Assembly (NCBI RefSeq): GCF_900243075.1
Contig: NZ_OEZH01000133.1
Location: forward strand, 1 to 64,000
Reading direction: 5' to 3'
DNA: 64,000 nucleotides
Source of the DNA: Clostridioides difficile
GTDB taxonomy: Bacteria; Bacillota; Clostridia; Peptostreptococcales; Peptostreptococcaceae
The notes below the pieces were generated by a model, which worked only from the letters and a program-made list of their open reading frames with translations, was not told the DNA's origin and did no database searches. Of the stretch, positions 16,645 through 27,484 are shown piece after piece (positions within the stretch are counted from its first letter, which is position 1; every line of letters starts with the position of its first letter). A program made the translations under genes and the position numbers.

Positions 16645-18534
16645 TTAATTACCTATCAGTGCCATTAATTTATTAAAGTCACATATTTTAATAATTCCTC
16701 TTACTCCACCTTCATCTTTTATAAAATTATAAAGGTATTTAAATATCGAGAAATTATGTTTTTCTTTAGTATTAAAAAATACCATAAATACTAACTGAAC
16801 CTCTTGTTTATCCCAAATTATTGGATTTTCAAGTATTCCAACTCCTATTATAGATTTTTTGTCTCCCTTCACTATTGTGTGAGGTATTGCTACTAGATTT
16901 CCTATTTCAGTTGATGAAATATTTTCTCTATCTATTATGCTTTTTATAGAACTTTCTTCTATAAAGTTTCTTTCTTTTAGTTTATTTGAAAGTGAAAGTA
17001 TAACCTCTTCTTTAGTACTAGCCTTTATACTGAAAAAAGCTTTCTCATCAAACATGTTACTTATTATCTTTCTTCTTTCTTCCTTTTCATAAAAGGCTTT
17101 GTTTACGTTTTCAATTAAGCTATCATCAAATATATTTTCTATATATAGCACAGGTTTTTTATATCCTTTTAATTCAACCGTAGATACTATCAAATCAACA
17201 TCTTGACTTATAGCCATATCAAGATATCTAACTGGATAAACACCTACAACGTTTAAATCACTTATATTCTGCTTTAACTTTTCAGAAATAAGTTGTCCTG
17301 TTCCTATACCATAATGACAAACTATACAAATCTTCTTACTAGTATTTTTTTTCATTCTTTCATTTGAAGCAGCAAAGTGAATAGCTATATATCCAAGTTC
17401 ATCTTCATCAAGTTTTAAATTAAACTCAGTTTCTAGTTTATTTGATAAAAACACAGCTAGATTAAAAGCTATTGGAAACTTCTCTTTTATTTGGTGGAGT
17501 AGAGGATTATTTGATTTTATATTAGCTTTAGCTCTATTTAAAAATCTCTTTATATGGTCAGATATTGATATCATAAACTCCTCATCTTTTGTGTAATCAC
17601 TACCTGAAATAAGTAATATATCTTGAAGTGCACTACTTATAACACTACTTATTCGCTCCTCTAGTTCACTTGTGTTTTTTCTCCCTTGTGTGTCTTTATA
17701 TGCTATTACACCAGAGTAATTTGAAATATAAATTACCTCATCTTCAATAAGTTTAAATCCAATCTTATCAGATATCTCTTTCATTAAATTTTCTATAAAG
17801 TAGTAATTATGAAATCTATAATTTGTATCCATCAAATTTATATTATTACTATGACCTCTCTTACTCCTAAACACAGAAACAATTATCTTTGAAAGCAAAA
17901 GATTAAAATCTTTATCTGAAATTATTGTATCTTTTTCTCTTAAATGTCTTTCTAAAATGCTTTCTATACAGTGTATATCGTTTTCACTGATGTCATCTAG
18001 AAACACCTTGACTTTACTTTTTTCATCTAATTTTATTGCATAGTCAGTAATTAATTGTCTTATATTAATTTCTTCACCATGTATATAGCTTCCATAGTAA
18101 GGTTTAGATTTTATAACTAAGTCATACTTTTCAAGTTTTCTTTTAAGCTTACTAGACAATTTGTTTATAGCGGCTATACTTAGATTTAATTCTTCTGCCA
18201 TTGCTTCTATACTCATATAATTTTTGTTAATAAGCATACATATTATATTTGACAATCTTGATTCTTCAGAATCATCTAAAAAACCATCAATATATTTATT
18301 CGCTTCTTTAACAGCTCTTGCTATATTACTTTTAGAGCCGCTTAGCTTATATCCTATACCTCTAGAAGAAGCTATTACCAAATCATACTTACTTAAAATA
18401 CTATTTAAGTCTGCTATATATCTTTTAATAGTTTTAGTAGACACATCCAATTTAATAGCTAGTTCGTTTGATGTCATATATCCGTCTTTATTGCTTAAAC
18501 TTTTTACTATTACTGCATGTTTCTTAGTTATCAT
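16645..18534 (-). CDS. PRD-containing transcriptional activator (MtlR/LicR type)
   Basis: The 629-residue regulator has N-terminal HTH domains (about 5-60 and 90-150), two PRD domains (about 180-390), a PTS IIB-like domain with KICIVCHYGIGTGQLISEKL (about 400-490), and a C-terminal IIA domain with LVAIPHTIVKGD (His near 557). Such proteins activate their PTS operon, with activity set by HPr- and EII-dependent phosphorylation. Its gene stands directly before IIA, IIB and IIC and almost certainly controls them. Confidence 0.92.
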   Translation of the reverse strand: MITKKHAVIVKSLSNKDGYMTSNELAIKLDVSTKTIKRYIADLNSILSKYDLVIASSRGIGYKLSGSKSNIARAVKEANKYIDGFLDDSEESRLSNIICMLINKNYMSIEAMAEELNLSIAAINKLSSKLKRKLEKYDLVIKSKPYYGSYIHGEEINIRQLITDYAIKLDEKSKVKVFLDDISENDIHCIESILERHLREKDTIISDKDFNLLLSKIIVSVFRSKRGHSNNINLMDTNYRFHNYYFIENLMKEISDKIGFKLIEDEVIYISNYSGVIAYKDTQGRKNTSELEERISSVISSALQDILLISGSDYTKDEEFMISISDHIKRFLNRAKANIKSNNPLLHQIKEKFPIAFNLAVFLSNKLETEFNLKLDEDELGYIAIHFAASNERMKKNTSKKICIVCHYGIGTGQLISEKLKQNISDLNVVGVYPVRYLDMAISQDVDLIVSTVELKGYKKPVLYIENIFDDSLIENVNKAFYEKEERRKIISNMFDEKAFFSIKASTKEEVILSLSNKLKERNFIEESSIKSIIDRENISSTEIGNLVAIPHTIVKGDKKSIIGVGILENPIIWDKQEVQLVFMVFFNTKEKHNFSIFKYLYNFIKDEGGVRGIIKICDFNKLMALIGN

Positions 18535-18621
18535 TGTATCACCTTCTCTTTGATTTCAATTATATATCAAGTAAAATTTTAATTGTATATATAATATGTC
18601 TATATAAGGGACATTTTGTAT

Positions 18622-19983
18622 TTATATTTTGTTACACAATGTAATTATTGCCTCTGCATATATGGATATTGCAGTTATAAATCTGTCTAAGCTAGCAAAT
18701 TCATTTGCACTATGGACATTTCCAAAACTACCATCAGGAAATTCACAACCAAATATTACTGAATTATGCATTTCAGAAGCATAACTTCCTGCACTAGTTA
18801 CTCTAACATTGTTTTTTAAATCTCCAGAATACTTTACATATATATCATGTAAACTTCTTACAAGTTTTGTGTTTTTATCTATATAATTTGCTTGCTTTAA
18901 ATTTTCCCCAATAACCTTGAATTTATTAATGTTATTTTTATTCATATACAAATTAAATTTTTTTATTATAGTTTCAATTGTTAATACTTCAGGATATCTA
19001 ACACTTAAAACAACTTCTAACTTTCCATCTATTATATTTATTATTGTTGGAACCATTGATAAAATCCCACATTTTCCTTCAATATTTAAATCAAATAATT
19101 TTCCATCTATATTATCTTGATTTATTAACTTATACAAGTCTTTTGCCCAATCTTCATCAATATTTTCTGCTAGAAGTTTAATTGTACCTAATACAGGATT
19201 GATTGACTTTTCAGGTTTAGATGAATGTCCACCTTTTCCATGTATAACATAATCTCCTTTATCATAACTTATTGACATATTATTAAAACCACAATATATA
19301 TTATCCTTACCCAATTTTTTTATATTTTTTATATACACTTTATCTGGTATTGTATTAAATTCTATTCCACCACTTATGTATAAAGATTTATCGTCTATAT
19401 CTGAAATTAATTTTATTACTGCTCCACCTTTTTCCCCATTTAGTACAGGAAATTTAGCATCTGGAGTAAATCCATATACACCATATGGTTCTTTACTATA
19501 ATAGTGTTTTATACACTTAAATCCACTTTCTTCATTTCCTCCTGCTATTAATCTAACCTTTCTTTTTAAATCAATATTTAAATTTTTTATCATTTTTAAC
19601 GCTAAAAAATTCACTATCATAGGTCCTTTGTTGTCAGATACTCCCCTAGCAACTAATTTATCACCTATAATATTTAGTTTAAATGGCTCGCTGTCCCATC
19701 CTTCACCTGGATTTACAACATCACAATGCCCAAATATATCTACATACTCTTTACCATCTCCATATTCAATTTGAACAGCATAATTATCTATATTTTTTAC
19801 TTTAAAATTGTTTTCTCTACCTAGATTTTCAAACCAATTTAATGCATCATATACCCCTTTTCCAAAAGGCATGTCTTTAGATACTGTTTTTTTATCATAA
19901 AATGAAGGTATACTTACCCATTCTTCCAACAGCTTTAAAAATTCTTTTTTGTATTTTTTGCTTTCTTCTTTAAATAATTCCAT
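18622..19983 (-). CDS. M20 family metallopeptidase, PepV dipeptidase-like
   Basis: The 453-residue product matches the PepV dipeptidase group: GHCDVVNPGEGWDSEPF (metal His/Asp), ARGVSDNKGPMI (bridging Asp), GGNEESGFKCI (catalytic Glu pair) and a C-terminal GSYASEMHNSVIFGCEFP with the final His ligand. PepV cleaves dipeptides in the cytoplasm. The frame opens at GTG 19992, but GGAGTGAT precedes the ATG at 19983, which I take as the start. It lies 88 bp before the PRD regulator gene and may be co-transcribed with the PTS genes. Confidence 0.9.
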   Translation of the reverse strand: MELFKEESKKYKKEFLKLLEEWVSIPSFYDKKTVSKDMPFGKGVYDALNWFENLGRENNFKVKNIDNYAVQIEYGDGKEYVDIFGHCDVVNPGEGWDSEPFKLNIIGDKLVARGVSDNKGPMIVNFLALKMIKNLNIDLKRKVRLIAGGNEESGFKCIKHYYSKEPYGVYGFTPDAKFPVLNGEKGGAVIKLISDIDDKSLYISGGIEFNTIPDKVYIKNIKKLGKDNIYCGFNNMSISYDKGDYVIHGKGGHSSKPEKSINPVLGTIKLLAENIDEDWAKDLYKLINQDNIDGKLFDLNIEGKCGILSMVPTIINIIDGKLEVVLSVRYPEVLTIETIIKKFNLYMNKNNINKFKVIGENLKQANYIDKNTKLVRSLHDIYVKYSGDLKNNVRVTSAGSYASEMHNSVIFGCEFPDGSFGNVHSANEFASLDRFITAISIYAEAIITLCNKI

Positions 19984-20155
19984 AATTATCACTCCAATTT
20001 AGAACTTTATATTATATATCATAGTTTATCTTATTTGATAACTCCTTATACTTTATGTCATTTCAAGGGACAAAACTTTTTTACTATTGATTTTATAATC
20101 TATTTATATATAATTATTTGTAGGATAAATTTAATATCATAGGAGGAACAGAATT

Positions 20156-21100
20156 ATGGAACCATTATTTTTAAAACCTATTTTTATGGATAGAATATGG
20201 GGTGGTACTGCACTTAAAGATAAATTTAATTATGAAATAGATTCACCAACAACTGGTGAGTGTTGGGCGATAAGTTCTCATAAAAATGGAGATTGCTTAA
20301 TAGAAAATGGAGAATATAAAGGTAAAAAGCTATCTGAATTGTGGAATAAAAATAGAGAATTATTTGGAAATACACCTGGTGATAAATTTCCTTTGCTTAC
20401 AAAAATATTAGATGCAAATGATAATTTGTCAGTTCAAGTTCATCCAAATGATGAATATGCTAAGAAAAATGAAAATGGAGAGTTGGGCAAAACAGAGTGT
20501 TGGTATGTAATAGATTGTTCTGATGATGCAGAAATTATAATAGGTCATAATGCAAAATCTCATAAAGAATTTGTAGATATGATAAATAATAATGAATGGG
20601 ACAAACTACTTAGAAAAATTAATATAAAAAAGGGAGACTTTTTCTATGTTCCAAGTGGAACTATACATGCTATATGTAAAGGAACATTAATTTTAGAAAC
20701 TCAACAAAATTCAGATACTACTTATAGAGTTTATGATTATGATAGAACTGACAATTCAGGTAATAAACGTGAACTTCATGTTCAAAAATCCATAGATGTT
20801 ACTAATGTTCCTCATACAAATTTTGATACTGATTATAAAATTGTATCAACATCAGACTTTAAATGTACAACATTTGTATCAAATGAATTTTTCAGTGTTT
20901 ACAAATTAGATGTTTTTGGAAAATGTAGTTTTACACACAATACACCTTTTTCTTTATACAGTGTATTGGATGGAAATGGAAAATTAATACACAATTCTGT
21001 GAAATATGATTTAAAAAAGGGAATGCACTTCATATTACCAAGTGACTTTGGAGATTTTAGCTTTGAAGGTAATTTGGAAATTATATGCTCTCATATATAA
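20156..21100 (+). CDS. manA: Mannose-6-phosphate isomerase, class I
   Basis: ManA interconverts mannose-6-phosphate and fructose-6-phosphate, a zinc enzyme of the cupin fold. The 314-residue protein has MDRIWGGTALKDKFN at the N-terminus, the zinc ligands in VQVHPNDEYA and GKTECWYVID, and the catalytic region GTIHAICKGTLILETQQNSDTTYR. Length matches the short Firmicute form. AGGAGG precedes the ATG. It is monocistronic and ends in a bidirectional terminator. Confidence 0.95.
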   Translation: MEPLFLKPIFMDRIWGGTALKDKFNYEIDSPTTGECWAISSHKNGDCLIENGEYKGKKLSELWNKNRELFGNTPGDKFPLLTKILDANDNLSVQVHPNDEYAKKNENGELGKTECWYVIDCSDDAEIIIGHNAKSHKEFVDMINNNEWDKLLRKINIKKGDFFYVPSGTIHAICKGTLILETQQNSDTTYRVYDYDRTDNSGNKRELHVQKSIDVTNVPHTNFDTDYKIVSTSDFKCTTFVSNEFFSVYKLDVFGKCSFTHNTPFSLYSVLDGNGKLIHNSVKYDLKKGMHFILPSDFGDFSFEGNLEIICSHI

Positions 21101-21109
21101 AATCTAACT

Positions 21110-21154
21110 AAAAATAGGCCATCATAATGACTTAATTTATGATAGCCTATTTTT
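21110..21154. terminator. Bidirectional terminator between manA and the histidine kinase
   Basis: AAAAATAGGC...GCCTATTTTT arms extend inward (ATCAT/ATGAT) between two convergent genes, with A and T runs on the outer sides. Confidence 0.88.
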
Positions 21155-21211
21155 ATAAAATACCCACTTAAACATATAGTATTTTGATTTCATCTTTGTT
21201 TATAAAAATCT

Positions 21212-23950
21212 CTAATAATATATATCAGAAAATTCTATTTTTATTTTTTCTTGAATGTTATATATTCTCTTATCTTCTGTGTAATGTTCACTATTAAAAC
21301 TCTTCATTGGAAGTGAAATTATGAATTCTGTACCTTTATTCACTTCACTTATTACTTCTATATCTCCACCATGAAGACTCACTAGATTCTTGACTATAGC
21401 AAGACCTATTCCACTTCCTTCAGTATTTCTAGATAAAGTCTTATCAACTTGTGAAAATTCTTCAAAAATCAATTCTAATTTATCTTGAGGTATTCCAACT
21501 CCAGTATCTTTTACACTTATAATTACTTTATCTATTTTATAATGAATATTTACACATATCCAGCCTCCATTATCAGTAAACTTAATACAGTTTGACAATA
21601 GATTCAACATAATCCTCTCAATTTCAACCTTATCGATATAAACATTAATTTCTTCAAGTTCTGTATCAAATAGAATTTTTATATCTTTTCTACTTGCATA
21701 CTCTTCTATATTCATAAATAAATCTTCTATTACAGATACAATATTATATTTTGCAAGTTTTAATGTATAGAAACCAGACTCCATCTTGGTTAAATCTATG
21801 ATATTATTTATTAATCTTTGAAGCCTGTAAGAGCTTTGTCTAACTAAATCCACATGAGATTTAATATTATTATTGTAGTCTTTTATCTTTTCAGTTCTAT
21901 AGAAAGAATCTACTAGTTGATTTGAACTTGATATAACATTTAGTGGAGTTTTTAACTCGTGAGACATATTTGCAAAAAACTCAGTTTTGATTTTATCTGT
22001 TTTAAATCTTTCAAGCAGTTCTTTTTCTGCTTGTTCAGAATATTTTTTATGTGCTAAATCTTTTATAATAAGCATTATATATCTAGTATTATATATAGCA
22101 AAAGGTAATGCACTTAATTCTACTTCTACTATATTATCATAACTATTTATCAACTCATACTCTAGTAAAAGTATGCTTCTATTTTCGTTTAGAACTTTAG
22201 CCATATTATCAGTAAATTTCATTTTTTCTTCAGTATTTGCATTCATTAGTAGCCTAATATTAGAGTCTTTTATATCATCTATATTTGTAAAAGCTAGCAT
22301 ATCTAAAAACGACTTATTTGCATAGTTTATACTTAAGTCTTCTTTTAATAAACATATGCCATCAGGTAATATGTCTATAAATCTTGAATAAGATGATTGA
22401 CTCTCTTCAAGTTTTATTTGAGATATTTTTCGAGAAGTTGTATCACGTATCACAATAATAGTTTTATCAGTCCCACCATTAGTATACTGAGAAAAACTCA
22501 TCTCTACGTACTTTACTTCACCATCTATTACATATCTTTTTTCTATACTTTCTTCACTTTTACATACTGATGAAAAATCAATACTTTCTAATTTATTTTT
22601 AAAAATTTCCCTACATGCATTATTAACATATATTTTGTTACTACCTTCAAGCACTACTATGCCATCTCCAACACTTTCTAAAAAATCTCTGCTTCTCTTA
22701 TTTGCTTCAATAAGTTTACGTTCATATTCCTTTTTCTTAGTCTTATCTTCTAGTACACATAATACTCCTTCTATTTGTGAAGCAATAATTAGAGGAGCAA
22801 GTATAGCTTGATAAACTTTATTATCGCTTGTATTAATGAGTTTTTCTACATTATTTTCATGTACAAATACATAATGAATACTTTCTATTAAATCATTGAA
22901 GTTTTTTATTTTATCAGTCAGTTTATCTTGTTCTTTATAATCTCCAAAAATATTTCTAAAACTCTTGTTTGCATATGTAATTTCTCCATCTTTACTAAAT
23001 ACAACTATACTATTTACTGCTACATCTAATGTAGATTGTAGTCGAGATTCTCTTTTTATAAGTATTTCCTTAAGTTCTTCTATCTTTTCTGTTTCATATA
23101 TTAATTTTTTGTTCTTTTCTTTCAAACTTTCCGTTTTTATTGTTAATTCTTCATTTATATCATGTAATTCTAGTGCTGTTTTCTTAATATTCTCAGATAC
23201 TATGTAATTATATAAATAATATATGGCTACATTTATTATTATCTGTGATAAGATTCCCTCTACATGCCTATCATCAATAACCATATGTAATAGATTTGGA
23301 ATCCTTGATAAGATTATTATTATTATTATTCTATTAAAAAGCTTTTTTTCATTATATTCCCATTTACCTTCATTCGAACCTGAGTTTAATTCAACTGCAC
23401 TTACAATAAAAATAATTATCATAAATACAGACGTTATAATTCCTAAAGAATATTGTGATGTATCATTTAATAGATAGTTACAAATCTCAGATATTATGAA
23501 TAAAGATATTATTGTTAAGGTAACAGTTGTTATAAATAAAATTACACTTGAATGAATTTGTTTATTATCTTTAACAAATTTAAAACTTAAGTATACACCC
23601 AGCATAGGAAATAAATCTGTTATTGCTGATATTGTGATATTAATATCCATTATAGACCGAGTTCTAATTCCCAAGGAATTAAATAAATATATACACTCCA
23701 ATGCTCCGGTAGCTGTAAAAATTAATCCTAAAAAAGTAGAAAATGAATCTACTTTAAATTTTGTAGTATTAAATATAACTATTCCTGTAGCTATTAAGAA
23801 TACCGCATATATAGCATGTAATAAAGTTTCATATTTATCTGTATCTTTTATAATAAATAATAAAAGTACTGAGCCCATTATTATAAATAAAAGGCTCATG
23901 TCTTCTCTTTCTTTTATATCTGGTTTTACAGCAGGCATTATATTTTTCAA
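21212..23950 (-). CDS. Orphan membrane sensor histidine kinase with PAS domains, sporulation-kinase type
   Basis: The 912-residue kinase has a polytopic membrane sensor (about 18-250, seven to eight hydrophobic segments, MASE-like), a coiled coil (about 255-305), three PAS-like domains (about 303-405, 418-505, 518-635), a HisKA domain with FFANMSHELKTPLNV (His664), and an ATPase domain with N-box NLLSNCIKFT, G1 DTGVGIP and G2 GSGIGLAI. No response regulator lies nearby. Position between manA and selB, plus architecture, match the C. difficile orphan kinase known as CD2492, reported to influence sporulation through Spo0A. That identity is from memory of gene order. Confidence 0.88.
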   Translation of the reverse strand: MKNIMPAVKPDIKEREDMSLLFIIMGSVLLLFIIKDTDKYETLLHAIYAVFLIATGIVIFNTTKFKVDSFSTFLGLIFTATGALECIYLFNSLGIRTRSIMDINITISAITDLFPMLGVYLSFKFVKDNKQIHSSVILFITTVTLTIISLFIISEICNYLLNDTSQYSLGIITSVFMIIIFIVSAVELNSGSNEGKWEYNEKKLFNRIIIIIILSRIPNLLHMVIDDRHVEGILSQIIINVAIYYLYNYIVSENIKKTALELHDINEELTIKTESLKEKNKKLIYETEKIEELKEILIKRESRLQSTLDVAVNSIVVFSKDGEITYANKSFRNIFGDYKEQDKLTDKIKNFNDLIESIHYVFVHENNVEKLINTSDNKVYQAILAPLIIASQIEGVLCVLEDKTKKKEYERKLIEANKRSRDFLESVGDGIVVLEGSNKIYVNNACREIFKNKLESIDFSSVCKSEESIEKRYVIDGEVKYVEMSFSQYTNGGTDKTIIVIRDTTSRKISQIKLEESQSSYSRFIDILPDGICLLKEDLSINYANKSFLDMLAFTNIDDIKDSNIRLLMNANTEEKMKFTDNMAKVLNENRSILLLEYELINSYDNIVEVELSALPFAIYNTRYIMLIIKDLAHKKYSEQAEKELLERFKTDKIKTEFFANMSHELKTPLNVISSSNQLVDSFYRTEKIKDYNNNIKSHVDLVRQSSYRLQRLINNIIDLTKMESGFYTLKLAKYNIVSVIEDLFMNIEEYASRKDIKILFDTELEEINVYIDKVEIERIMLNLLSNCIKFTDNGGWICVNIHYKIDKVIISVKDTGVGIPQDKLELIFEEFSQVDKTLSRNTEGSGIGLAIVKNLVSLHGGDIEVISEVNKGTEFIISLPMKSFNSEHYTEDKRIYNIQEKIKIEFSDIYY

Positions 23951-24054
23951 TACTTTACACTTCCTCTTAATTAATATTTTATACTAATTAATTATACGAT
24001 ACTCGACATTATAATTCCTTCTTTATGCCTCAAAGCAAAAACAGACATTTTCTG

Positions 24055-25938
24055 CTAAAACAAAATTCTTTTGTTTTCTACTCTCTTAGTTATTTTGTTT
24101 CTATCGAAGTTTTCCAATATAATCATGCAATTTTTTCTACTAGAATCAATCAAATCTCTGTATTCTCCTAGTGTTATTTCTTTATTTTCTTTTATATAAT
24201 TTATCAAAGTATTCTTTGCATCTTCATAAATACCTTTGTCCATTATATACAAATCATCTAATTTCTCTACTTTATTACCTATCATTGACTCCAATACTTC
24301 AGCATAGTTATGATTTCCTTCAGAAACTTCATCTATTGTCAGTATAGAAGAAACTCCACATGATTTTAATCTTTTTTCTATTTTTTTTGCTATTTCTTTT
24401 TGTTTCTCATTTAAAACAACCTCAAAATCTGATAGAGATACTATATTATTTTCTATTTTTATGACATTTTCTGTAGATAATTTTTCTAATAAAATATCCA
24501 TCTCTCTAGTTTTGAAATTACTTTCTATCTTAGACCTTACTTCTTCTTTTAACATCCCTTTTCTAAGTCTATATTTTTTATGATACTCACTTAAAAGATT
24601 TATTGTGTTTTCTTTTAATTTATTATATTGATTTATATGAATATACATATTTCCTATAATAAATACTTTATTTTCTGATATGAGTGTCTCAAGTGATTTT
24701 TTTACATGTTCTTCATGAGCACCACTATAACTCATTATTTCTTTTATATTTGGATAATTTTTTAGATTCCTTTTTAAGTACTCTTCTATGATATCTTTAA
24801 GTTCACCTTTTTCTTTTATTTTTAATGCTTCTATAACTTTTTCATCAAATCTTTTATGTTTTTTAGGAGATGGGTCAATTATTACACCTCCTCCTATAGT
24901 TTCCATTGGAGAATAGCGTCTAACTACAAATGTATCGCCTTTCTTAGATACTATGCTTTCTTCAAGTCTTAACTGAACATAATCACTTTCTCCATTTTCA
25001 ATTAATTCTTTATCTAGTGGGACTGCTCTACAAAGTATCTCTCTAGTTCCATGATACAATCTTAATCTATCCCAATGTTTTAATCCTTTATCTAAATGAT
25101 TTACTAATGATAATTTTACATCCAACATCATTGATTCCTCTAGTGAGTTTGGTGCAGCTAAAACATCTCCTCTTTTTATATCATCTACTTTTATATTTGA
25201 TATATTGATTGCTGTTCTTTGTCCTGCATAAGCTGTATTTTTATTTTCTCCATGAACTTGTATACTTCTTATTTTTGTTTTTAGTACTTGTGGATATATA
25301 ACCAAATCATCTTCTATACTTATCTTTCCTTCTATTAAAGTACCTGTTATTACTGTACCAAACCCTTTTATTGAAAATACTCTATCTATATTAAGTCTAG
25401 CTGGAGAATTTTCATTTTTATCTTCTATATCACCACTCATTTTATCTATTTTTTCAATAAGGGTGTCTATACCTTTTTTAGATATAGAATCAACTTCAAT
25501 TATTTCCGCGTTTTCAAGAAAAGTTCCTTTTATTTTTTCACAAATATCTTCTTTTACCAACTCTCTAAATTCATCATCTACAGTATCAGACTTAGTTAGA
25601 ACCACTATTCCATTTTTGATATTTAAAAAGCTTAAAATATCTAAATGCTCAACTGTCTGTGGCATAACTCCTTCGTCTGCGGCTACAACAAGTAAAACTA
25701 TATCAAGCCCTGATGCTCCAGCTAGCATGTTTTTTATAAACTTTTCGTGTCCTGGTACATCTACAATTCCAGCTCTTCTATTGTTCGGTAAATCAAAATA
25801 AGTAAATCCTAAGTTTATTGAAATACCTCTCTTTTTTTCTTCATCTAATGTATCAGTTTCTCTTCCCGTTAATGCTTTTATAAGAGTAGTTTTCCCGTGG
25901 TCAATATGACCTGCTGTTCCAATTACTACATTTTTCAT
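24055..25938 (-). CDS. selB: Selenocysteine-specific elongation factor
   Basis: SelB brings Sec-tRNA-Sec to UGA codons and binds the mRNA SECIS hairpin. The 627-residue protein has the EF-Tu-like GTPase motifs [29 protein letters not shown] and LTKSD in the first 180 residues, then beta-barrel domains (about 180-350) and four C-terminal winged helices (about 370-627) that read the SECIS. Length is typical. It is the last gene of selD-selA-selB; a 116-bp gap holding a repeat separates it from selA. Confidence 0.96.
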   Translation of the reverse strand: MKNVVIGTAGHIDHGKTTLIKALTGRETDTLDEEKKRGISINLGFTYFDLPNNRRAGIVDVPGHEKFIKNMLAGASGLDIVLLVVAADEGVMPQTVEHLDILSFLNIKNGIVVLTKSDTVDDEFRELVKEDICEKIKGTFLENAEIIEVDSISKKGIDTLIEKIDKMSGDIEDKNENSPARLNIDRVFSIKGFGTVITGTLIEGKISIEDDLVIYPQVLKTKIRSIQVHGENKNTAYAGQRTAINISNIKVDDIKRGDVLAAPNSLEESMMLDVKLSLVNHLDKGLKHWDRLRLYHGTREILCRAVPLDKELIENGESDYVQLRLEESIVSKKGDTFVVRRYSPMETIGGGVIIDPSPKKHKRFDEKVIEALKIKEKGELKDIIEEYLKRNLKNYPNIKEIMSYSGAHEEHVKKSLETLISENKVFIIGNMYIHINQYNKLKENTINLLSEYHKKYRLRKGMLKEEVRSKIESNFKTREMDILLEKLSTENVIKIENNIVSLSDFEVVLNEKQKEIAKKIEKRLKSCGVSSILTIDEVSEGNHNYAEVLESMIGNKVEKLDDLYIMDKGIYEDAKNTLINYIKENKEITLGEYRDLIDSSRKNCMIILENFDRNKITKRVENKRILF

Positions 25939-25960
25939 TTTTTGCCCCCTCTGAACCTCC

Positions 25961-26002
25961 CATGACTAAAGTCACAAGTATGCGTAACTATTTTTTAATC
26001 AA
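25961..26002 (-). repeat. Intergenic repeat copy B between selA and selB
   Basis: This copy matches 56-97 at 39 of 42 bases. On the minus strand it gives ACTTGTGAC TTTA GTCATGGGA, a stem that uses three U.G/G.U pairs, then GGTTCAG. The minus-strand order hairpin-GGAGGTTCA is the arrangement I associate with IS200/IS605-family right ends. No transposase or tnpB-like gene is next to it. Confidence 0.7.
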
Positions 26003-26054
26003 AACTTCAATACTTATACTTCTAAATTTAATACTATTATTAATTCAAATTTAT

Positions 26055-27458
26055 TTAATTAAATGCTTTTCTCAATTCTTCAACTACTACATCAAATTCA
26101 TCATCAAATATAGTTCTTACATCTAGTACATATTTATTATCATATACCCTAGCTATTATATGTGCTTCACTAAGTCTTAGTTTCTTTTCTAAAGATGAAA
26201 CATTCATATGTTCAGGAGTTATTGCTATTACTTTTGTGCTTATCGTTTCAAGAGGCATAGAACCTCCTCCTACTTGAGAAAATCCATCTTCTATATTTAT
26301 GTTGGCATTTAAATTTAAAGCAGTTATTTTTTCAAATAGTTTATTTGCTTTTACTTCTAATTCTTCAATTTTATATGTCAACATTTTTAAGGTAGGTATA
26401 TTTTCTATAGCCTTTGTCTCATCCAAATACATTCTAAGTGTCGCTTCAAGAGCGCATATTGTAAGTTTATCAACTCTAAGAGCCCTAGTAAGTTGATTTT
26501 TCTTCATTTTTTCTATATACTCTTTCTTTCCAACTATAATTCCAGCTTGCGGACCTCCAAGCATCTTATCTCCACTAAAAGTTACTACATCTGCACCTTG
26601 TCGTATCGAATCTAATACAGTTGGTTCATAAGATAATCCATATTTTGATAAATCTATAAATACCCCACTTCCTAAGTCTTCTATTACAGGTAATTTATAT
26701 TTTTTGCCTAAATTGACTAGTTCTTCTATAGAAACACTTTCTGTGAATCCCATAATTCTATAGTTACTTGTATGAACTTTCATCAATACATTTGTATCCT
26801 CTGTAATTGCCTCTTTGTAATCTTTTAAATGAGTTTTATTAGTTGAACCAACTTCAACAAGCTCTGCACCACTAAGAGCCATTATACTTGGAATTCTAAA
26901 TGAACCACCTACTTCAACTAATTCTCCACGAGATACAATTGCTTCTCCTCCTTTAGCCATTGTACTCAGTACAAGAAGCACTGCTGCAGCATTATTGTTT
27001 ACAACTAGTACATCTTCCGCACCAGTAAGTCTTTTTATTGTACTAGTTAAATGAGAATATCTTGAACCTCTTTCTCCATTATCTAAATCATATTCTAAAT
27101 TTGAATACCTTGAAGCAGCACACCATAATTCATCTTTTATATCTTCACTAAGTAAAGACCTGCCTAAATTTGTATGAATAACTGTACCAGTTGCATTTAT
27201 AACTTTTTTTAAGGATAATGAGTAATTCAACTTAACTCTATCTATCGCAGATTCTATTATTTCATCAAACTCTATTGTTACAGAATTTGATACATCTTCT
27301 TTTAATCTTAATATAAATTGTCTTTTAAAATCTATTACTTCTCTCACAGATTCTAGGACTAAACTTCTAGGATATTCCTCTATTATTTCTACAATTCTAT
27401 TATCACTTAATACTTCATCAACTGAAGGCAACATTGCAAACAATTCTCTTTTGCTCAA
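26055..27458 (-). CDS. selA: L-seryl-tRNA(Sec) selenium transferase
   Basis: SelA converts Ser-tRNA-Sec to Sec-tRNA-Sec with selenophosphate and PLP. The product (467 residues from TTG 27458) has the family start [14 protein letters not shown], the segment [30 protein letters not shown], and the PLP lysine in [17 protein letters not shown]. The frame opens 9 nt earlier at GTG, but that codon overlaps the Shine-Dalgarno sequence GAGTGAT, so TTG is preferred with moderate confidence. It lies 17-26 bp after selD, consistent with one operon. Confidence 0.95.
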   Translation of the reverse strand: MSKRELFAMLPSVDEVLSDNRIVEIIEEYPRSLVLESVREVIDFKRQFILRLKEDVSNSVTIEFDEIIESAIDRVKLNYSLSLKKVINATGTVIHTNLGRSLLSEDIKDELWCAASRYSNLEYDLDNGERGSRYSHLTSTIKRLTGAEDVLVVNNNAAAVLLVLSTMAKGGEAIVSRGELVEVGGSFRIPSIMALSGAELVEVGSTNKTHLKDYKEAITEDTNVLMKVHTSNYRIMGFTESVSIEELVNLGKKYKLPVIEDLGSGVFIDLSKYGLSYEPTVLDSIRQGADVVTFSGDKMLGGPQAGIIVGKKEYIEKMKKNQLTRALRVDKLTICALEATLRMYLDETKAIENIPTLKMLTYKIEELEVKANKLFEKITALNLNANINIEDGFSQVGGGSMPLETISTKVIAITPEHMNVSSLEKKLRLSEAHIIARVYDNKYVLDVRTIFDDEFDVVVEELRKAFN

Positions 27459-27484
27459 AACAATCACTCTTTCTCTATAATATT

